A DNA stretch of 64,000 nucleotides. Origin: Streptomyces sp. NBC_01591. GTDB lineage: Bacteria; Actinomycetota; Actinomycetes; Streptomycetales; Streptomycetaceae. Positions 33,611 to 42,380 of this stretch are shown here, one piece after another. Position 1 is the stretch's first letter. The number at the start of each line of letters is the position of its first letter. The DNA lies in contig NZ_CP109327.1 of NCBI RefSeq assembly GCF_035918155.1, forward strand, positions 5,518,001-5,582,000, written 5' to 3'. Below the pieces are notes generated by a model. The model was not told where the DNA came from. It saw only the letters and a program-made list of their open reading frames with translations, and searched no databases. Made by a program: the position numbers and the translations under genes.

Positions 33611-34651
33611 TCAGCCTCGTCCGGCCCAGATGTTGGTGCCCGCGGTGTCCACGGCGAAGGTGTCGATCTCCTTCAACTCCTCGGCGGACAGCGGCTGCCC
33701 GGCGAGCGCCGCCACGTTCTCCTCCAGCTGCTTCACGCTCGACGCGCCGATCAGGGCGGACGTCATACGGTTGTCGCGCAGCACCCAGCAGAGCGCCAGC
33801 TGGGCGAGCGACTGACCGCGCCGGCGGGCGATGTCGTTCAGCCCGTTCAGCCGGCGCACCACCTCGTCCGAGAGCAGACCGGGATCCAGGGACTTGCCCT
33901 GGGTGGCGCGGGAACCCTCCGGGATGCCTGCCAGGTACTTGCCGGTGAGCAGGCCCTGGGCGAGCGGCACGAAGGAGATGCAGCCCATACCGGCCGTCTC
34001 CAGGGTGTCGAGCAGGTCGTCGTCCTCGATCCAGCGGTTGATCATCGAGTAGGACGGCTGGTGGATCAGCGCCGGTACACCCATCTCCCTCAGCAGCCCG
34101 GCCGCCTCGGTGGTCTGCTCCGCGTTGTACGAGGACACACCCACGTACAGCGCCTTGCCCTGCTGGACGGCGGAGGCCAGGGCCCCCATCGTCTCCTCCA
34201 GCGGGGTCTCCGGGTCGAAGCGGTGGGAGTAGAAGATGTCGACGTAATCCAGCCCCATCCGCTTCAGCGAGGCGTCGAGCGAGGACAGCAGGTACTTACG
34301 GGAACCCCATTCGCCGTAAGGGCCGGGGTGCATCTCGTAGCCGGCCTTGGTGGAGATGATCAGCTCGTCCCGGTACGGGGCGAAGTCCTGGCGGAACAGC
34401 TTGCCGAAGTTGAGCTCGGCGGAGCCGGGCGGCGGACCGTAGTTGTTGGCCAGATCGAAGTGGGTCACGCCGAGATCGAAGGCGCGGCGCAGGATCGCCC
34501 GCTGGGAGTCCAGCGCGCGGTCGTCGCCGAAGTTGTGCCAGAGGCCGAGGGAGACGGCGGGGAGCTTGAGACCGCTGCGGCCGGCTCGGCGGTACTCCAT
34601 CGAGTCGTAGCGCGAACCGGCGGCCCGGTAGTGGAGAGGAGAATCAGTCAC
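33611..34651 (-). CDS. Aldo/keto reductase (YghZ/Kv-beta type)
   Basis: 346 aa TIM-barrel NADPH oxidoreductase. MEYRRAGRSGLKLPAVSLGL opens the barrel; catalytic Asp and Tyr lie in FDLANNYGPPPGSAE, Lys in ISTKAGYEM, His in YSHRFDPETPLEET. The NNYGPPPGSAE and SHRFDP forms fit the YghZ subgroup, which reduces short aldehydes such as methylglyoxal. GTG 34651 follows AAGGAGAG. It is divergent from the prenyltransferase gene. Confidence 0.93.
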   Translation of the reverse strand: MTDSPLHYRAAGSRYDSMEYRRAGRSGLKLPAVSLGLWHNFGDDRALDSQRAILRRAFDLGVTHFDLANNYGPPPGSAELNFGKLFRQDFAPYRDELIISTKAGYEMHPGPYGEWGSRKYLLSSLDASLKRMGLDYVDIFYSHRFDPETPLEETMGALASAVQQGKALYVGVSSYNAEQTTEAAGLLREMGVPALIHQPSYSMINRWIEDDDLLDTLETAGMGCISFVPLAQGLLTGKYLAGIPEGSRATQGKSLDPGLLSDEVVRRLNGLNDIARRRGQSLAQLALCWVLRDNRMTSALIGASSVKQLEENVAALAGQPLSAEELKEIDTFAVDTAGTNIWAGRG

Positions 34652-34851
34652 GTTTCTCTCCTTATCACGGACTTGTGACAGGCCGGGTTGGGCCGGTACG
34701 CCGCCTGCGCAGTAATGTGGCGGCTTCGGGGACTGCCACGGCACGGCGGGGCGATGGACTCTGTGGACCAGTGCGGCGATCCCCAGGGGGTCGGCCCCGG
34801 ACCCCGGGCAAAGGGGCGGGCGGGCCCGCACGAAACCGAGAGGTGAACTCA

Positions 34852-35613
34852 GTGAACTTGCGCGACCTGGTGTACGGGCTCTACGCGCGCCGGGTGGAGG
34901 CCCGCCTCGACCACGCCCAGGTGCCCAAGCACATCGGTGTCATCCTCGACGGCAACCGGCGCTGGGCGAAGGCGTCCGGAGGCACGGCCGCGCAGGGGCA
35001 CCAGGCGGGCGCGGACAAGATCAAGGAACTGCTCGGCTGGTGCAGCGAGACGGATGTGGAAGTCGTCACGCTCTGGCTGCTCTCCACGGACAACTTCGAC
35101 CGCCCCGAGTCCGAGCTGACACCGCTCCTCGGGATCATCGAGAACACCGTGCGGGACCTCGCGTCGGACGGCCGCTGGCGGGTCCACCACGTCGGCACGC
35201 TCGACCTGCTGCCCGCCCACACCCAGACGGTGCTCAAGGAGGCCGAGCAGGCCACGGTCGGTGTCGACGGAATACTGGTCAATGTCGCCGTCGGCTACGG
35301 CGGGCGCCAGGAGATCGCCGACGCGGTCCGCTCGCTGCTGCTGGACCACTCCGCCAAGGGGACATCGTTCGAGGACCTGGCGGAGATCGTCTCCACCGAC
35401 CTGATCTCCGAGCACCTCTACACCCGGGGCCAGCCCGACCCGGACCTGGTCATCCGCACCAGCGGCGAGCAGCGGCTGTCCGGCTTCATGCTCTGGCAGA
35501 CCGCGCACTCCGAGTACTACTTCTGCGAGGTCTTCTGGCCGGCCTTCCGCAAGGTCGACTTCCTCCGCGCGCTGCGCGACTACGCCGCCCGAGGCCGCCG
35601 CTTCGGCGGCTGA
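34852..35613 (+). CDS. cis-Isoprenyl diphosphate synthase (UppS family)
   Basis: 253 aa from GTG 34852 (GAGAGG site). HIGVILDGNRRWAK carries the catalytic Asp33; GYGGRQEI and RTSGEQRLSGFMLWQT are the other signature blocks. It adds isopentenyl units in the Z configuration to make polyprenyl carriers for peptidoglycan and glycan export. Actinomycetes often have two paralogues (short-chain Z-FPP and long-chain), and sequence reading does not settle which this is. Confidence 0.93.
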   Translation: MNLRDLVYGLYARRVEARLDHAQVPKHIGVILDGNRRWAKASGGTAAQGHQAGADKIKELLGWCSETDVEVVTLWLLSTDNFDRPESELTPLLGIIENTVRDLASDGRWRVHHVGTLDLLPAHTQTVLKEAEQATVGVDGILVNVAVGYGGRQEIADAVRSLLLDHSAKGTSFEDLAEIVSTDLISEHLYTRGQPDPDLVIRTSGEQRLSGFMLWQTAHSEYYFCEVFWPAFRKVDFLRALRDYAARGRRFGG

Positions 35614-35652
35614 CCCTCCGCAGACCCTTCCGGGGCCCGTTCCCTGCCTCCG

Positions 35653-35690
35653 GCCCGTCCGGCGATCATTCCCGGCCCGTCCGGCGATTG
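35653..35690. repeat. Two copies of a GGCCCGTCCGGCGAT element
   Basis: Copies at 35653-35667 and 35675-35689, the second followed by TGAGGAC. From memory this sequence is scattered widely in Streptomyces genomes near gene ends. It lies in the 420-bp gap before PhoH, which also has a hairpin GACGTCCG/CGGACGTC at 35811-35839. Confidence 0.7.
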
Positions 35691-35856
35691 AGGACGGAGC
35701 CGCGCGGGTGGTGCGCCCGACCCCACCTGCCCGGGGCGCAACTCCCAGCTCACCCCGCCCGCCCCGGGCGGCATGGCTTCGCGTGTTCGAGGGAATACCC
35801 CTGACAGGTCGACGTCCGGTCAAAAACCAGGCGGACGTCGTGTCCAAGTGAGCGGC

Positions 35857-36042
35857 ATGGAGTCCGCTCGCCCGGGAGGCCCTTTGCACACGAAGGACCG
35901 TACGAACAACGCGGCCGACGCGGAGGGCCGGTACTCGGCCCGTGCTTCGGGGCCCGAACCCGGTCCGTCCTCTCCCATTGGGATGCTCCGCGACACCGTC
36001 GCACCCCAACCTCGTCCGAGGGGGTACGTCCTTCCGTGGTGA
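35857..36042 (+). CDS. Possible 61-aa leader ORF overlapping phoH start
   Basis: ATG 35857 opens a frame whose TGA (36040-36042) overlaps the second possible GTG of the PhoH gene in a GTGA arrangement. The peptide is Pro/Arg-rich ([20 protein letters not shown]) with no known domain and no clear ribosome-binding site. It could be a translated leader that couples to PhoH or just an open frame by chance. Confidence 0.25.
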   Translation: MESARPGGPLHTKDRTNNAADAEGRYSARASGPEPGPSSPIGMLRDTVAPQPRPRGYVLPW

Positions 36043-37358
36043 CCAGCACAAAGCGCCGCATGTCCGACAGGCGCACCTATGTTCTCGACACCAGCGTCCT
36101 GCTGGCCGATCCGAACGCCATGGCCCGGTTCGACGAGCACGAAGTGGTGCTCCCGATCGTCGTGGTCACGGAACTGGAGGCCAAACGGCACCATCCGGAG
36201 CTCGGCTACTTCGCCCGGCAGGCCCTGCGCCTGCTGGACGACTTCCGGGTCCGCTACGGCCGGCTGGATGCCCCGATCCCGCTCGGGGATCTGGGCGGGA
36301 CGCTGCGCGTCGAACTCAACCATTCCGATCCCGGCGTACTGCCAGCCGGCTACCGGTTGGGGGACAACGACTCACGGATTCTCGCGGTCGCGCGCAATCT
36401 CCAGGCCGAGGGGTACGACGTCACCGTCGTCTCCAAGGACCTGCCCCTGCGCATCAAGGCGTCCTCGGTCGGCCTCCTCGCGGAGGAGTACCGCGCCGAA
36501 CTCGCCATCACCGACTCCGGCTGGACGGGCATGTCGGAGGTCCCGCTCTCCGGCGAGCAGGTGGATCTGCTCTACGGGGAGGAGACGCTGTACGTACCCG
36601 AGGCCGCCGAACTGCCCGTGCACACCGGGCTGGTCATCCAGTCCGAGCGCGGCAAGGCGCTCGGCCGGGTCACCGCCGAGGGCAATGTGCGCCTGGTGCG
36701 CGGCGACCGGGAGGCCTTCGGCATCCACGGCCGCAGTGCCGAACAGCGCATCGCCCTCGATCTGCTGCTCGACCAGGACGTGGGCATCGTGTCGCTGGGC
36801 GGCCGGGCCGGCACCGGCAAGTCGGCGCTGGCGCTCTGCGCCGGCCTCGAAGCCGTCCTGGAGCGCAGGCAGCACCAGAAGGTGATGGTCTTCCGCCCGC
36901 TGTACGCGGTCGGCGGGCAGGAACTGGGCTATCTCCCCGGCACCGAGGCCGAGAAGATGAGCCCCTGGGCGCAGGCCGTCTTCGACACGCTCTCGGCGGT
37001 GGCCGGGCGCGAGGTCATCGAGGAGGTGCTGGGGCGCGGGATGCTGGAGATCCTGCCGCTCACCCACATCCGGGGCCGTTCGCTCCACGACGCCTTCGTG
37101 ATCGTCGACGAGGCACAGTCGCTCGAACGGAACGTACTGCTGACCGTGTTGTCCCGGATCGGGGCGAATTCCCGGGTGGTGCTCACGCACGACGTGGCCC
37201 AGCGGGACAACCTCAGGGTCGGCCGGTACGACGGAGTCGTCGCCGTGGTCGAGAAACTGAAGGGGCATCCGCTCTTCGCGCATGTCACCCTCAGCCGCTC
37301 CGAGCGCTCGCAGATCGCCGCACTGGTGACCGAAATGCTGGAGGAAGGCCAGATCTGA
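36036..37358 (+). CDS. PIN domain - PhoH ATPase (PhoH2 type)
   Basis: 440 aa. Residues 13-150 form a PIN-type ribonuclease domain ([39 protein letters not shown] with acidic metal ligands). Residues 235-440 are a PhoH P-loop ATPase with GGRAGTGKS at 255-263 and FVIVDEAQS as Walker B. Mycobacterial PhoH2 of this plan is an RNA helicase and ribonuclease. Start may be GTG 36036, 36039 or ATG 36060. A long hairpin follows. Confidence 0.93.
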   Translation: MVTSTKRRMSDRRTYVLDTSVLLADPNAMARFDEHEVVLPIVVVTELEAKRHHPELGYFARQALRLLDDFRVRYGRLDAPIPLGDLGGTLRVELNHSDPGVLPAGYRLGDNDSRILAVARNLQAEGYDVTVVSKDLPLRIKASSVGLLAEEYRAELAITDSGWTGMSEVPLSGEQVDLLYGEETLYVPEAAELPVHTGLVIQSERGKALGRVTAEGNVRLVRGDREAFGIHGRSAEQRIALDLLLDQDVGIVSLGGRAGTGKSALALCAGLEAVLERRQHQKVMVFRPLYAVGGQELGYLPGTEAEKMSPWAQAVFDTLSAVAGREVIEEVLGRGMLEILPLTHIRGRSLHDAFVIVDEAQSLERNVLLTVLSRIGANSRVVLTHDVAQRDNLRVGRYDGVVAVVEKLKGHPLFAHVTLSRSERSQIAALVTEMLEEGQI

Positions 37359-37375
37359 TACGGGTTGGGACAGTT

Positions 37376-37416
37376 GGTGCCGCCCGGCGAGCGAAGCAGC
37401 TTAGCCGGGCGGCACC
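37376..37416 (+). terminator. Hairpin terminator after the PhoH gene
   Basis: GGTGCCGCCCGGC (37376-37388) pairs perfectly with GCCGGGCGGCACC (37404-37416) around a 15-nt loop. No T tract follows. Confidence 0.7.
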
Positions 37417-37458
37417 GTGCTGCGGCGCCATTTCCGTAAATCACTTGCTCCAAACGAG

Positions 37459-37748
37459 GTGTGAGCTTTCACACGCAACAGAGAATTGCTTCCCGGCGTG
37501 CCGTTCCGGCAGAGTCTTGCTTCCGTCAGGCCCCGCATACGGCACACCCGCACCTCCAGAGGTGCCACGCACCACACAACTCAACAATCGCCGTCCGTAT
37601 GCCGCCCGCGAGCACCACGCGGCACTCCCTCCGGGGAGTCGCCCACCGGGCCCGTGCCTCCCGTGACCCAAGCAGTAGGGAGGCCAGCGCCAGGGGCACG
37701 ATTGCGTCCGCGAGGTCACCTAAGCGGGCGATGCTGGAAGGACACCGT
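37459..37748 (+). promoter_or_regulatory. Long structured 5' leader of the secreted hydrolase gene
   Basis: It begins with a dyad GTGTGA - GCTT - TCACAC (37459-37474), reminiscent of a CRP site but with four rather than six central bases. Downstream, CGTGCC/GGCACG (37653-37658, 37695-37700) and GTGACC/GGTCAC (37663-37668, 37714-37719) could pair as a pseudoknot. Streptomyces wall-hydrolase genes often have c-di-AMP (ydaO) riboswitches, but I could not find the conserved GGGTGAA core, so no riboswitch is called. Confidence 0.4.
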
Positions 37749-38453
37749 GTGAGCCGGATCTCGGTCCGGGGGTTCGCCGTGGCATCTGCCACAGCCGTAA
37801 CCACCGTTGGCGCCGTCGTAGGCGTTGCCTCGGGCAGCACTCCCGCTGCCGATGACAACAACTTCGAGGCGACCGCAGCCGACACCACGCTGCTCGCAGA
37901 CATCCCCGCGGGCCAGCAGGCCCAGGTGCAGACCGCCTCGCTGACGCAGCAGGCCGACGCCCAGGCATCCGCGGCCGACTCGGCCGCGAAGAAGTCCGTG
38001 GAGGAAGCGGCCCGCATCCAGGCCGCCAAGGACGCCAAGTCGAAGAAGGCGGCGGCCGAGGACAGGCTGGAGAAGGAGCGCCAGGAGAAGAAGGAGCGCG
38101 CCGAGCGCGCCAGCCGCTCCTCGGTCCGCAGCGCTTCCGCGTTCGCCACGCAGAGCTCGTACACCGTGGCCGAGGTTCAGGCGATGGCCCGTCAGATGGT
38201 TCCTGGCGACCAGTTCCAGTGCTTCAGCAACATCGTGAGCCACGAGTCGACCTGGAACTACCGGGCGAGCAACCCGTCTTCCGGTGCCTACGGCCTCGTG
38301 CAGGCGCTGCCCGGCTCGAAGATGTCGTCCGCCGGTGCCGACTGGCAGACCAACCCGGCCACCCAGATCAAGTGGGGCCTCAGCTACATGGACGGCCGCT
38401 ACGGCAGCCCGTGCGGTGCCTGGTCCTTCTGGCAGGCCAACCGCTGGTACTAG
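37749..38453 (+). CDS. Secreted transglycosylase-like cell-wall hydrolase
   Basis: 234 aa from GTG 37749, with GGAAGGA seven bases upstream. A signal peptide (residues 1-35, GFAVASATAVTTVGAVVGVA) leads to an Ala-rich region and a charged coiled coil (RLEKERQEKKERAERAS). The last 80 residues are a lysozyme-like domain: NIVSHESTWNYRASNPSSGA has the catalytic Glu, then YGLVQALPGSKM and WGLSYMDGRYGSPCGAW. It would cut the glycan strands of peptidoglycan outside the cell. Confidence 0.92.
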   Translation: MSRISVRGFAVASATAVTTVGAVVGVASGSTPAADDNNFEATAADTTLLADIPAGQQAQVQTASLTQQADAQASAADSAAKKSVEEAARIQAAKDAKSKKAAAEDRLEKERQEKKERAERASRSSVRSASAFATQSSYTVAEVQAMARQMVPGDQFQCFSNIVSHESTWNYRASNPSSGAYGLVQALPGSKMSSAGADWQTNPATQIKWGLSYMDGRYGSPCGAWSFWQANRWY

Positions 38454-38478
38454 AGCCTCCTGAGGTTCCGGTCCCAAC

Positions 38479-38521
38479 CGCGCGAAGCCCCTCGCCGTCC
38501 TACGGTGAGGGGCTTCGCGCG
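38479..38521. terminator. Hairpin after the wall-hydrolase gene
   Basis: CGCGCGAAGCCCCTC (38479-38493) pairs with GAGGGGCTTCGCGCG (38507-38521), 15 bp with a 13-nt loop. Confidence 0.8.
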
Positions 38522-38590
38522 TGTACGGTCAGGTCCGGACGGCTCGGTGGGGGAGCGGTGGGGAGAGAAGACGGGGGAAGAGGAACCATC

Positions 38591-40048
38591 ATGTCGAAAC
38601 TTCCGGGGTGGCTCGGCCGGCTGGGCGCCGAACTGACCGAGCTGGGCGATCGGCTGGAGCAGCGCCGGGACGAGGCCGCGGGGGACGAGGCCGCGGGGGA
38701 CGAGGCTGCGCGGACCGCGTTGCCGGTGACCGCCTCCGCGGTGCCCGCCGCAGACATGCCGGCCGGAGCCGTGCCGGGCGAGGAGGCCCGGCGCGGTGCC
38801 GTGGCCGACCATGTGCCACCGCCGCCTTCGTACGCCCCTTCGGTCGCCGCCCGGCCCGATCCGGTCGCGGCGATCCCCTGGGGGATGCGCGTCGCGGCCG
38901 AGGCGGGCTGGCGGCTGCTCGTCCTGGCGGGCACCCTCTGGGTGCTGATGAAGGTCATCAGCGCCGTGCAGCTGGTGGTTCTGGCATTCGTCGCCGCGCT
39001 GCTCGTCACCGCGATGCTGCAGCCGACCGTGGCCCGGCTGCGCCGTCACGGGCTGCCGCGCGGCCTGGCCACCGCTGTCACGGCGATCCTGGGCTTCGTC
39101 ATCATGGGCCTGGTCGGCTGGTTCGTGGTCTGGCAGGTCATGGACAACATCGACACCCTCTCCGACCGGGTGCGGGACGGTATCGACGAGCTGAAGCGCT
39201 GGCTGCTCGACAGCCCCTTCCACGTCACCGAGCAGCAGATCAACGACATCGCGAAGAACCTCAGCGACACCATCGGCACCAACACCGAGCAGATCACCTC
39301 CGCAGGACTGGAGGGTGTCACCGTGATGGTGGAGGTCCTCACCGGGATACTGCTGGCGATGTTCTCGACGCTCTTCCTGCTGTACGACGGAAGGCGCATC
39401 TGGCACTGGGTGCTGAAGCTGGTACCCGCCCAGGCCCGGCCCGGTGTCGCGGGCGCCGGGCCGCGCGCCTGGCGGACCCTGACCGCCTATGTACGGGGCA
39501 CCGTCATAGTGGCGCTGATCGACGCGTTCTTCATCGGGCTCGGGATCTTCTTCCTCGATGTGCCGATGGCGGTGCCGCTGGCCGTCTTCATCTTCCTCTT
39601 CGCCTTCATCCCGCTGGTCGGTGCCGTGATCTCCGGGGCACTGGCGGTGGTCGTCGCACTGGTCACCGAGGGCGTGTTCACCGCCCTGATGGTGCTGGCG
39701 GTGGTGCTCGCCGTGCAGCAGATCGAGGGCCATGTGCTGCAGCCCTTCATCCTGGGACGCGCGGTGCGGGTGCATCCGCTCGCCGTCGTCCTCTCGGTCG
39801 CCGCGGGCGGCATGATCGCGGGCATCGGCGGCGCGGTCGTCGCGGTGCCGCTGGTCGCGGTCACCAACACGGTGGTCGGTTATCTGCGGACGTACGGGCA
39901 GGAGCAGGCCCTGCGATACGCGCCGTCCCCGCGCGGGGCGACCGCGGTCGATGTCGCTCCGACGCCCGCGCCGGGATCGCCGCCCGAGGACATCGGCCAC
40001 GGCGACGACGGCATCGACGGCGGTACGAAGAACGGGCGCGGCAAGTAG
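38591..40048 (+). CDS. AI-2E family transporter-like membrane protein
   Basis: 485 aa. The first 100 residues are soluble and include a short in-frame DEAAG repeat. From about residue 105 come eight helices in the family's pattern (LVLAGTLWVLMKVISAVQLV, FIFLFAFIPLVGAVISG) and the conserved Q-Q-I-E-G-H-V-L-Q-P motif near residue 380. Family members export autoinducer-2 or act as Na+/H+ exchangers; the true substrate is unknown here. A perfect hairpin follows. Confidence 0.92.
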   Translation: MSKLPGWLGRLGAELTELGDRLEQRRDEAAGDEAAGDEAARTALPVTASAVPAADMPAGAVPGEEARRGAVADHVPPPPSYAPSVAARPDPVAAIPWGMRVAAEAGWRLLVLAGTLWVLMKVISAVQLVVLAFVAALLVTAMLQPTVARLRRHGLPRGLATAVTAILGFVIMGLVGWFVVWQVMDNIDTLSDRVRDGIDELKRWLLDSPFHVTEQQINDIAKNLSDTIGTNTEQITSAGLEGVTVMVEVLTGILLAMFSTLFLLYDGRRIWHWVLKLVPAQARPGVAGAGPRAWRTLTAYVRGTVIVALIDAFFIGLGIFFLDVPMAVPLAVFIFLFAFIPLVGAVISGALAVVVALVTEGVFTALMVLAVVLAVQQIEGHVLQPFILGRAVRVHPLAVVLSVAAGGMIAGIGGAVVAVPLVAVTNTVVGYLRTYGQEQALRYAPSPRGATAVDVAPTPAPGSPPEDIGHGDDGIDGGTKNGRGK

Positions 40049-40065
40049 GACCCACGGGCACAAGG

Positions 40066-40109
40066 GAGAAGGGCCCCGGGGACGGTCGGTCGTCCCTGGG
40101 GCCCTTCTC
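40066..40109. terminator. Bidirectional hairpin terminator
   Basis: GAGAAGGGCCCCGGGGAC (40066-40083) pairs with GTCCCTGGGGCCCTTCTC (40092-40109) with one mismatch. It separates the AI-2E-type gene from the converging ahpD. Confidence 0.8.
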
Positions 40110-40130
40110 GTACAAGGGGTACTGCTGGTC

Positions 40131-40664
40131 CTACTCGGCGAGCACGGCCTCGGCATCGAGGGTCACGCCGACCGCCTGGATCACCGAGGCGATCTTGACG
40201 GCTTCCTGAATGGTCTCACGGTCCACGCCGGCCTTGCGCAGCACCTGCTCGTGGGAGTCCAGGCACTGGCCGCAGCCGTTGATCGCGGAGACGGCGAGCG
40301 ACCACAGCTCGAAGTCGATCTTCTCCACGCCGGGCTTGCCGATGACGTTCATCCGCAGACCCGCACGGAGCGTCCCGTACTCGGGGTCCGACAGCAGGTG
40401 CCGGGTCCGGTAGAAGACGTTGTTCATCGCCATGATGGCGGCGGCCGACTTCGCGGCGGTGTACGCCTCCGCGGAGAGGTTGGCCTTCGCCTCCGGCTCC
40501 AGCTCGCGCAGCACCTTCGGCGAGCGTGAGGCGATCGCGCAGGCGAGAACGGTGCCCCAGAGCTGCTGCTGCGGGAGTTCGCTGTTCCCGATGACCGAAC
40601 CGAGGTTCAGCTTCAGGTCCTTGGCGAAGTCCGGAACGGCGGCCTTCAGTTCGTCGAGTGCCAT
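40131..40664 (-). CDS. ahpD: Alkyl hydroperoxide reductase AhpD
   Basis: 177 aa, all-helical CMD family. The active site is the CGQC motif Cys131-Cys134 with His138 ([12 protein letters not shown]). AhpD is the disulfide reductase that, via lipoamide partners, re-reduces AhpC. It follows ahpC by 12 nt in the same operon. Divergent oxyR and a peroxide operator region control the pair. Confidence 0.96.
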   Translation of the reverse strand: MALDELKAAVPDFAKDLKLNLGSVIGNSELPQQQLWGTVLACAIASRSPKVLRELEPEAKANLSAEAYTAAKSAAAIMAMNNVFYRTRHLLSDPEYGTLRAGLRMNVIGKPGVEKIDFELWSLAVSAINGCGQCLDSHEQVLRKAGVDRETIQEAVKIASVIQAVGVTLDAEAVLAE

Positions 40665-40676
40665 GTCGCTGTCAGC

Positions 40677-41231
40677 TCACTCGCCCGAGAGGAGGGCGAC
40701 CGGGTCGAGGGTGTTCTCGCCCTTGGTCCAGTTGCACGGGCACAGCTCGTCGGTCTGCAGGGCGTCCAGGACCCGCAGGACCTCCTTGGGGTTACGGCCC
40801 ACGGAACCGGCGGTCACCATCGTGAACTGGATCTCGTTGTTCTGGTCGACGATGAAGACGGCGCGCTGGGCGAAGCCGTCCTCGCCCTCGATGCCGAGGT
40901 CACGCATGAGCTCGTGCTTCGAGTCGGCCATCATCGGGAAGGGCAGGTCGGTCAGGTCCGGGTGGTCCTTGCGCCAGGCGTGGTGCACGAACTCGGAGTC
41001 ACCGGAGAAGCCGAGGATCTGGGCGTCACGGTCGGCGAACTCTTCGTTCAGCTTGCCGAAGGCGGCGATCTCGGTGGGGCACACGAAGGTGAAGTCCTTC
41101 GGCCACGCGAAGACGATCTTCCACTTGCCCTCGTAGGTCTTGTGGTTGATCTGCTCGAACTCCTTGCCGCTCTCCAGCGAGACACAAGCAGTCAGGTCGA
41201 ACTCGGGGAACTTGTCACCGACAGTGAGCAC
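40677..41231 (-). CDS. ahpC: Alkyl hydroperoxide reductase AhpC (2-Cys peroxiredoxin)
   Basis: 184 aa from GTG 41231 with an AAGGAGAG site. Peroxidatic Cys51 in FTFVCPTE; Cys164 and Cys166 in ELCPCNW are the resolving pair. It reduces hydrogen peroxide and organic peroxides in the cytoplasm. Operon with ahpD, divergent from oxyR. The frame extends upstream without family features. Confidence 0.96.
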   Translation of the reverse strand: MLTVGDKFPEFDLTACVSLESGKEFEQINHKTYEGKWKIVFAWPKDFTFVCPTEIAAFGKLNEEFADRDAQILGFSGDSEFVHHAWRKDHPDLTDLPFPMMADSKHELMRDLGIEGEDGFAQRAVFIVDQNNEIQFTMVTAGSVGRNPKEVLRVLDALQTDELCPCNWTKGENTLDPVALLSGE

Positions 41232-41313
41232 GCGCTCTCCTTGTAGCGTAGGAATTCCCTTTTGGGGGATTCCTGAGGGTTGGACGGAGTCCACCTTGGC
41301 ACAGAGTGCATTG

Positions 41314-41343
41314 ATCACGGAAATAGCTACACTCGACCGTGAT
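41314..41343. promoter_or_regulatory. ahpC-oxyR divergent control region
   Basis: ATCACGG (41314-41320) and CCGTGAT (41337-41343) form a dyad around an A+T-rich core AAATAGCTACACTC. TACACT is a plausible -10 for oxyR and TAGCTAT on the other strand for ahpC. OxyR is expected to bind here. Confidence 0.6.
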
Positions 41344-41361
41344 GATCGGAGGTGCCTATCA

Positions 41362-42330
41362 GTGGCCCAGAGCAATCAGGGCAGTAGGCCCAAACAGCCC
41401 AGCCTGTCGCAGCTGCGCGCCTTCGTGGCCGTCGCCGAATATCTGCACTTCAGGGACGCGGCGGCAGCAATCGGGATGAGTCAGCCGGCGCTCTCCGGGG
41501 CGGTGTCGGCGCTGGAGGAGGCACTGGGTGTCCAGCTCATCGAGCGTACGACGCGCAAGGTGCTGCTGTCGCCGGCCGGGGAGCGGCTCGCGGTGCGGGC
41601 CCGGGCGGTGCTGGAGGCCGTCGGTGAGCTGATGGAGGAGGCCGAGGCGGTCCGGGCGCCGTTCACCGGGGTGCTCAGGCTGGGGGTGATCCCGACCGTC
41701 GCCCCGTATCTGCTGCCGACCGTGCTGCGGCTGGTCCACGAGCGCTACCCGGAGCTCGACCTCCAGGTGCACGAGGAGCAGACCTCCTCGCTGCTGGAGG
41801 GGCTGGCCGCGGGAAGGCTGGATCTGCTGCTGCTCGCGGTGCCGCTCGGGGTGCCGGGGGTGAGTGAACTCCCTCTCTTCGACGAGGACTTCGTGCTGGT
41901 GATGGAGAAGGACCACTGGCTGGGCGGGCGCGCCGACATTCCGCGCGAGGCGCTGCGCGAGCTGCCGCTGCTGCTGCTCGACGAGGGGCACTGCCTGCGC
42001 GACCAGGCCCTGGACATCTGCCGGGAGGCGGGACGCACGGAGGGCGCGCCGGTCACCACGACCGCGGCCGGGCTCTCCACGCTGGTCCAGCTGGTCGCCG
42101 GCGGGCTCGGTGTGACGCTGCTGCCGCGTACCGCGGTGAGGGTCGAGACCGGCCGCAACGAGGCGCTGGCCACCGGGTACTTCGCGGAACCGGCACCGTC
42201 GAGGCGGGTTGCGCTGGGGATGCGGACCGGGGCGGCGCGGCACGAGGAGTTCGAGGAGTTCGCGGCGGCGCTGCGGGAGGCGATGACGGCGCTGCCGGTA
42301 CGGGTGACGGACGGCCGGCAGAACGACTGA
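41362..42330 (+). CDS. oxyR: Hydrogen-peroxide sensor OxyR (LysR family)
   Basis: 322 aa from GTG 41362 with a GGAGGTG site. Residues 13-72 are the LysR winged HTH (LRAFVAVAEYLHFRDAAAAI, SQPALSGAVSALE). The sensor domain has Cys211 (DEGHCLRDQ) and Cys220, the spacing of the redox pair in E. coli OxyR. Activates ahpCD and itself under peroxide. Divergent from ahpC. Confidence 0.96.
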   Translation: MAQSNQGSRPKQPSLSQLRAFVAVAEYLHFRDAAAAIGMSQPALSGAVSALEEALGVQLIERTTRKVLLSPAGERLAVRARAVLEAVGELMEEAEAVRAPFTGVLRLGVIPTVAPYLLPTVLRLVHERYPELDLQVHEEQTSSLLEGLAAGRLDLLLLAVPLGVPGVSELPLFDEDFVLVMEKDHWLGGRADIPREALRELPLLLLDEGHCLRDQALDICREAGRTEGAPVTTTAAGLSTLVQLVAGGLGVTLLPRTAVRVETGRNEALATGYFAEPAPSRRVALGMRTGAARHEEFEEFAAALREAMTALPVRVTDGRQND

Positions 42331-42361
42331 AGGGGTGCGGTACCGCGGGACCGCACCCCTT
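42330..42361. terminator. Terminator between oxyR and the FtsX-type permease gene
   Basis: AAGGGGTGCGGT and ACCGCACCCCTT form a perfect 12-bp stem with an 8-nt loop, with A and T flanks for both directions. Confidence 0.85.
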
Positions 42362-42380
42362 CAGGGCCTCTCCGTCCCCG

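Noticed and set aside
37459..37474. True CRP site
   Set aside because: Centre is four bases rather than six, so it is only noted as a dyad.
37459..37748. c-di-AMP (ydaO) riboswitch
   Set aside because: Position is right for a Streptomyces wall hydrolase, but the conserved GGGTGAA-type core could not be found by eye.
38665..38710. 15-bp tandem repeat GAGGCCGCGGGGGAC
   Set aside because: In-frame codon repeat (DEAAG) in the AI-2E-type gene; coding explanation is enough.
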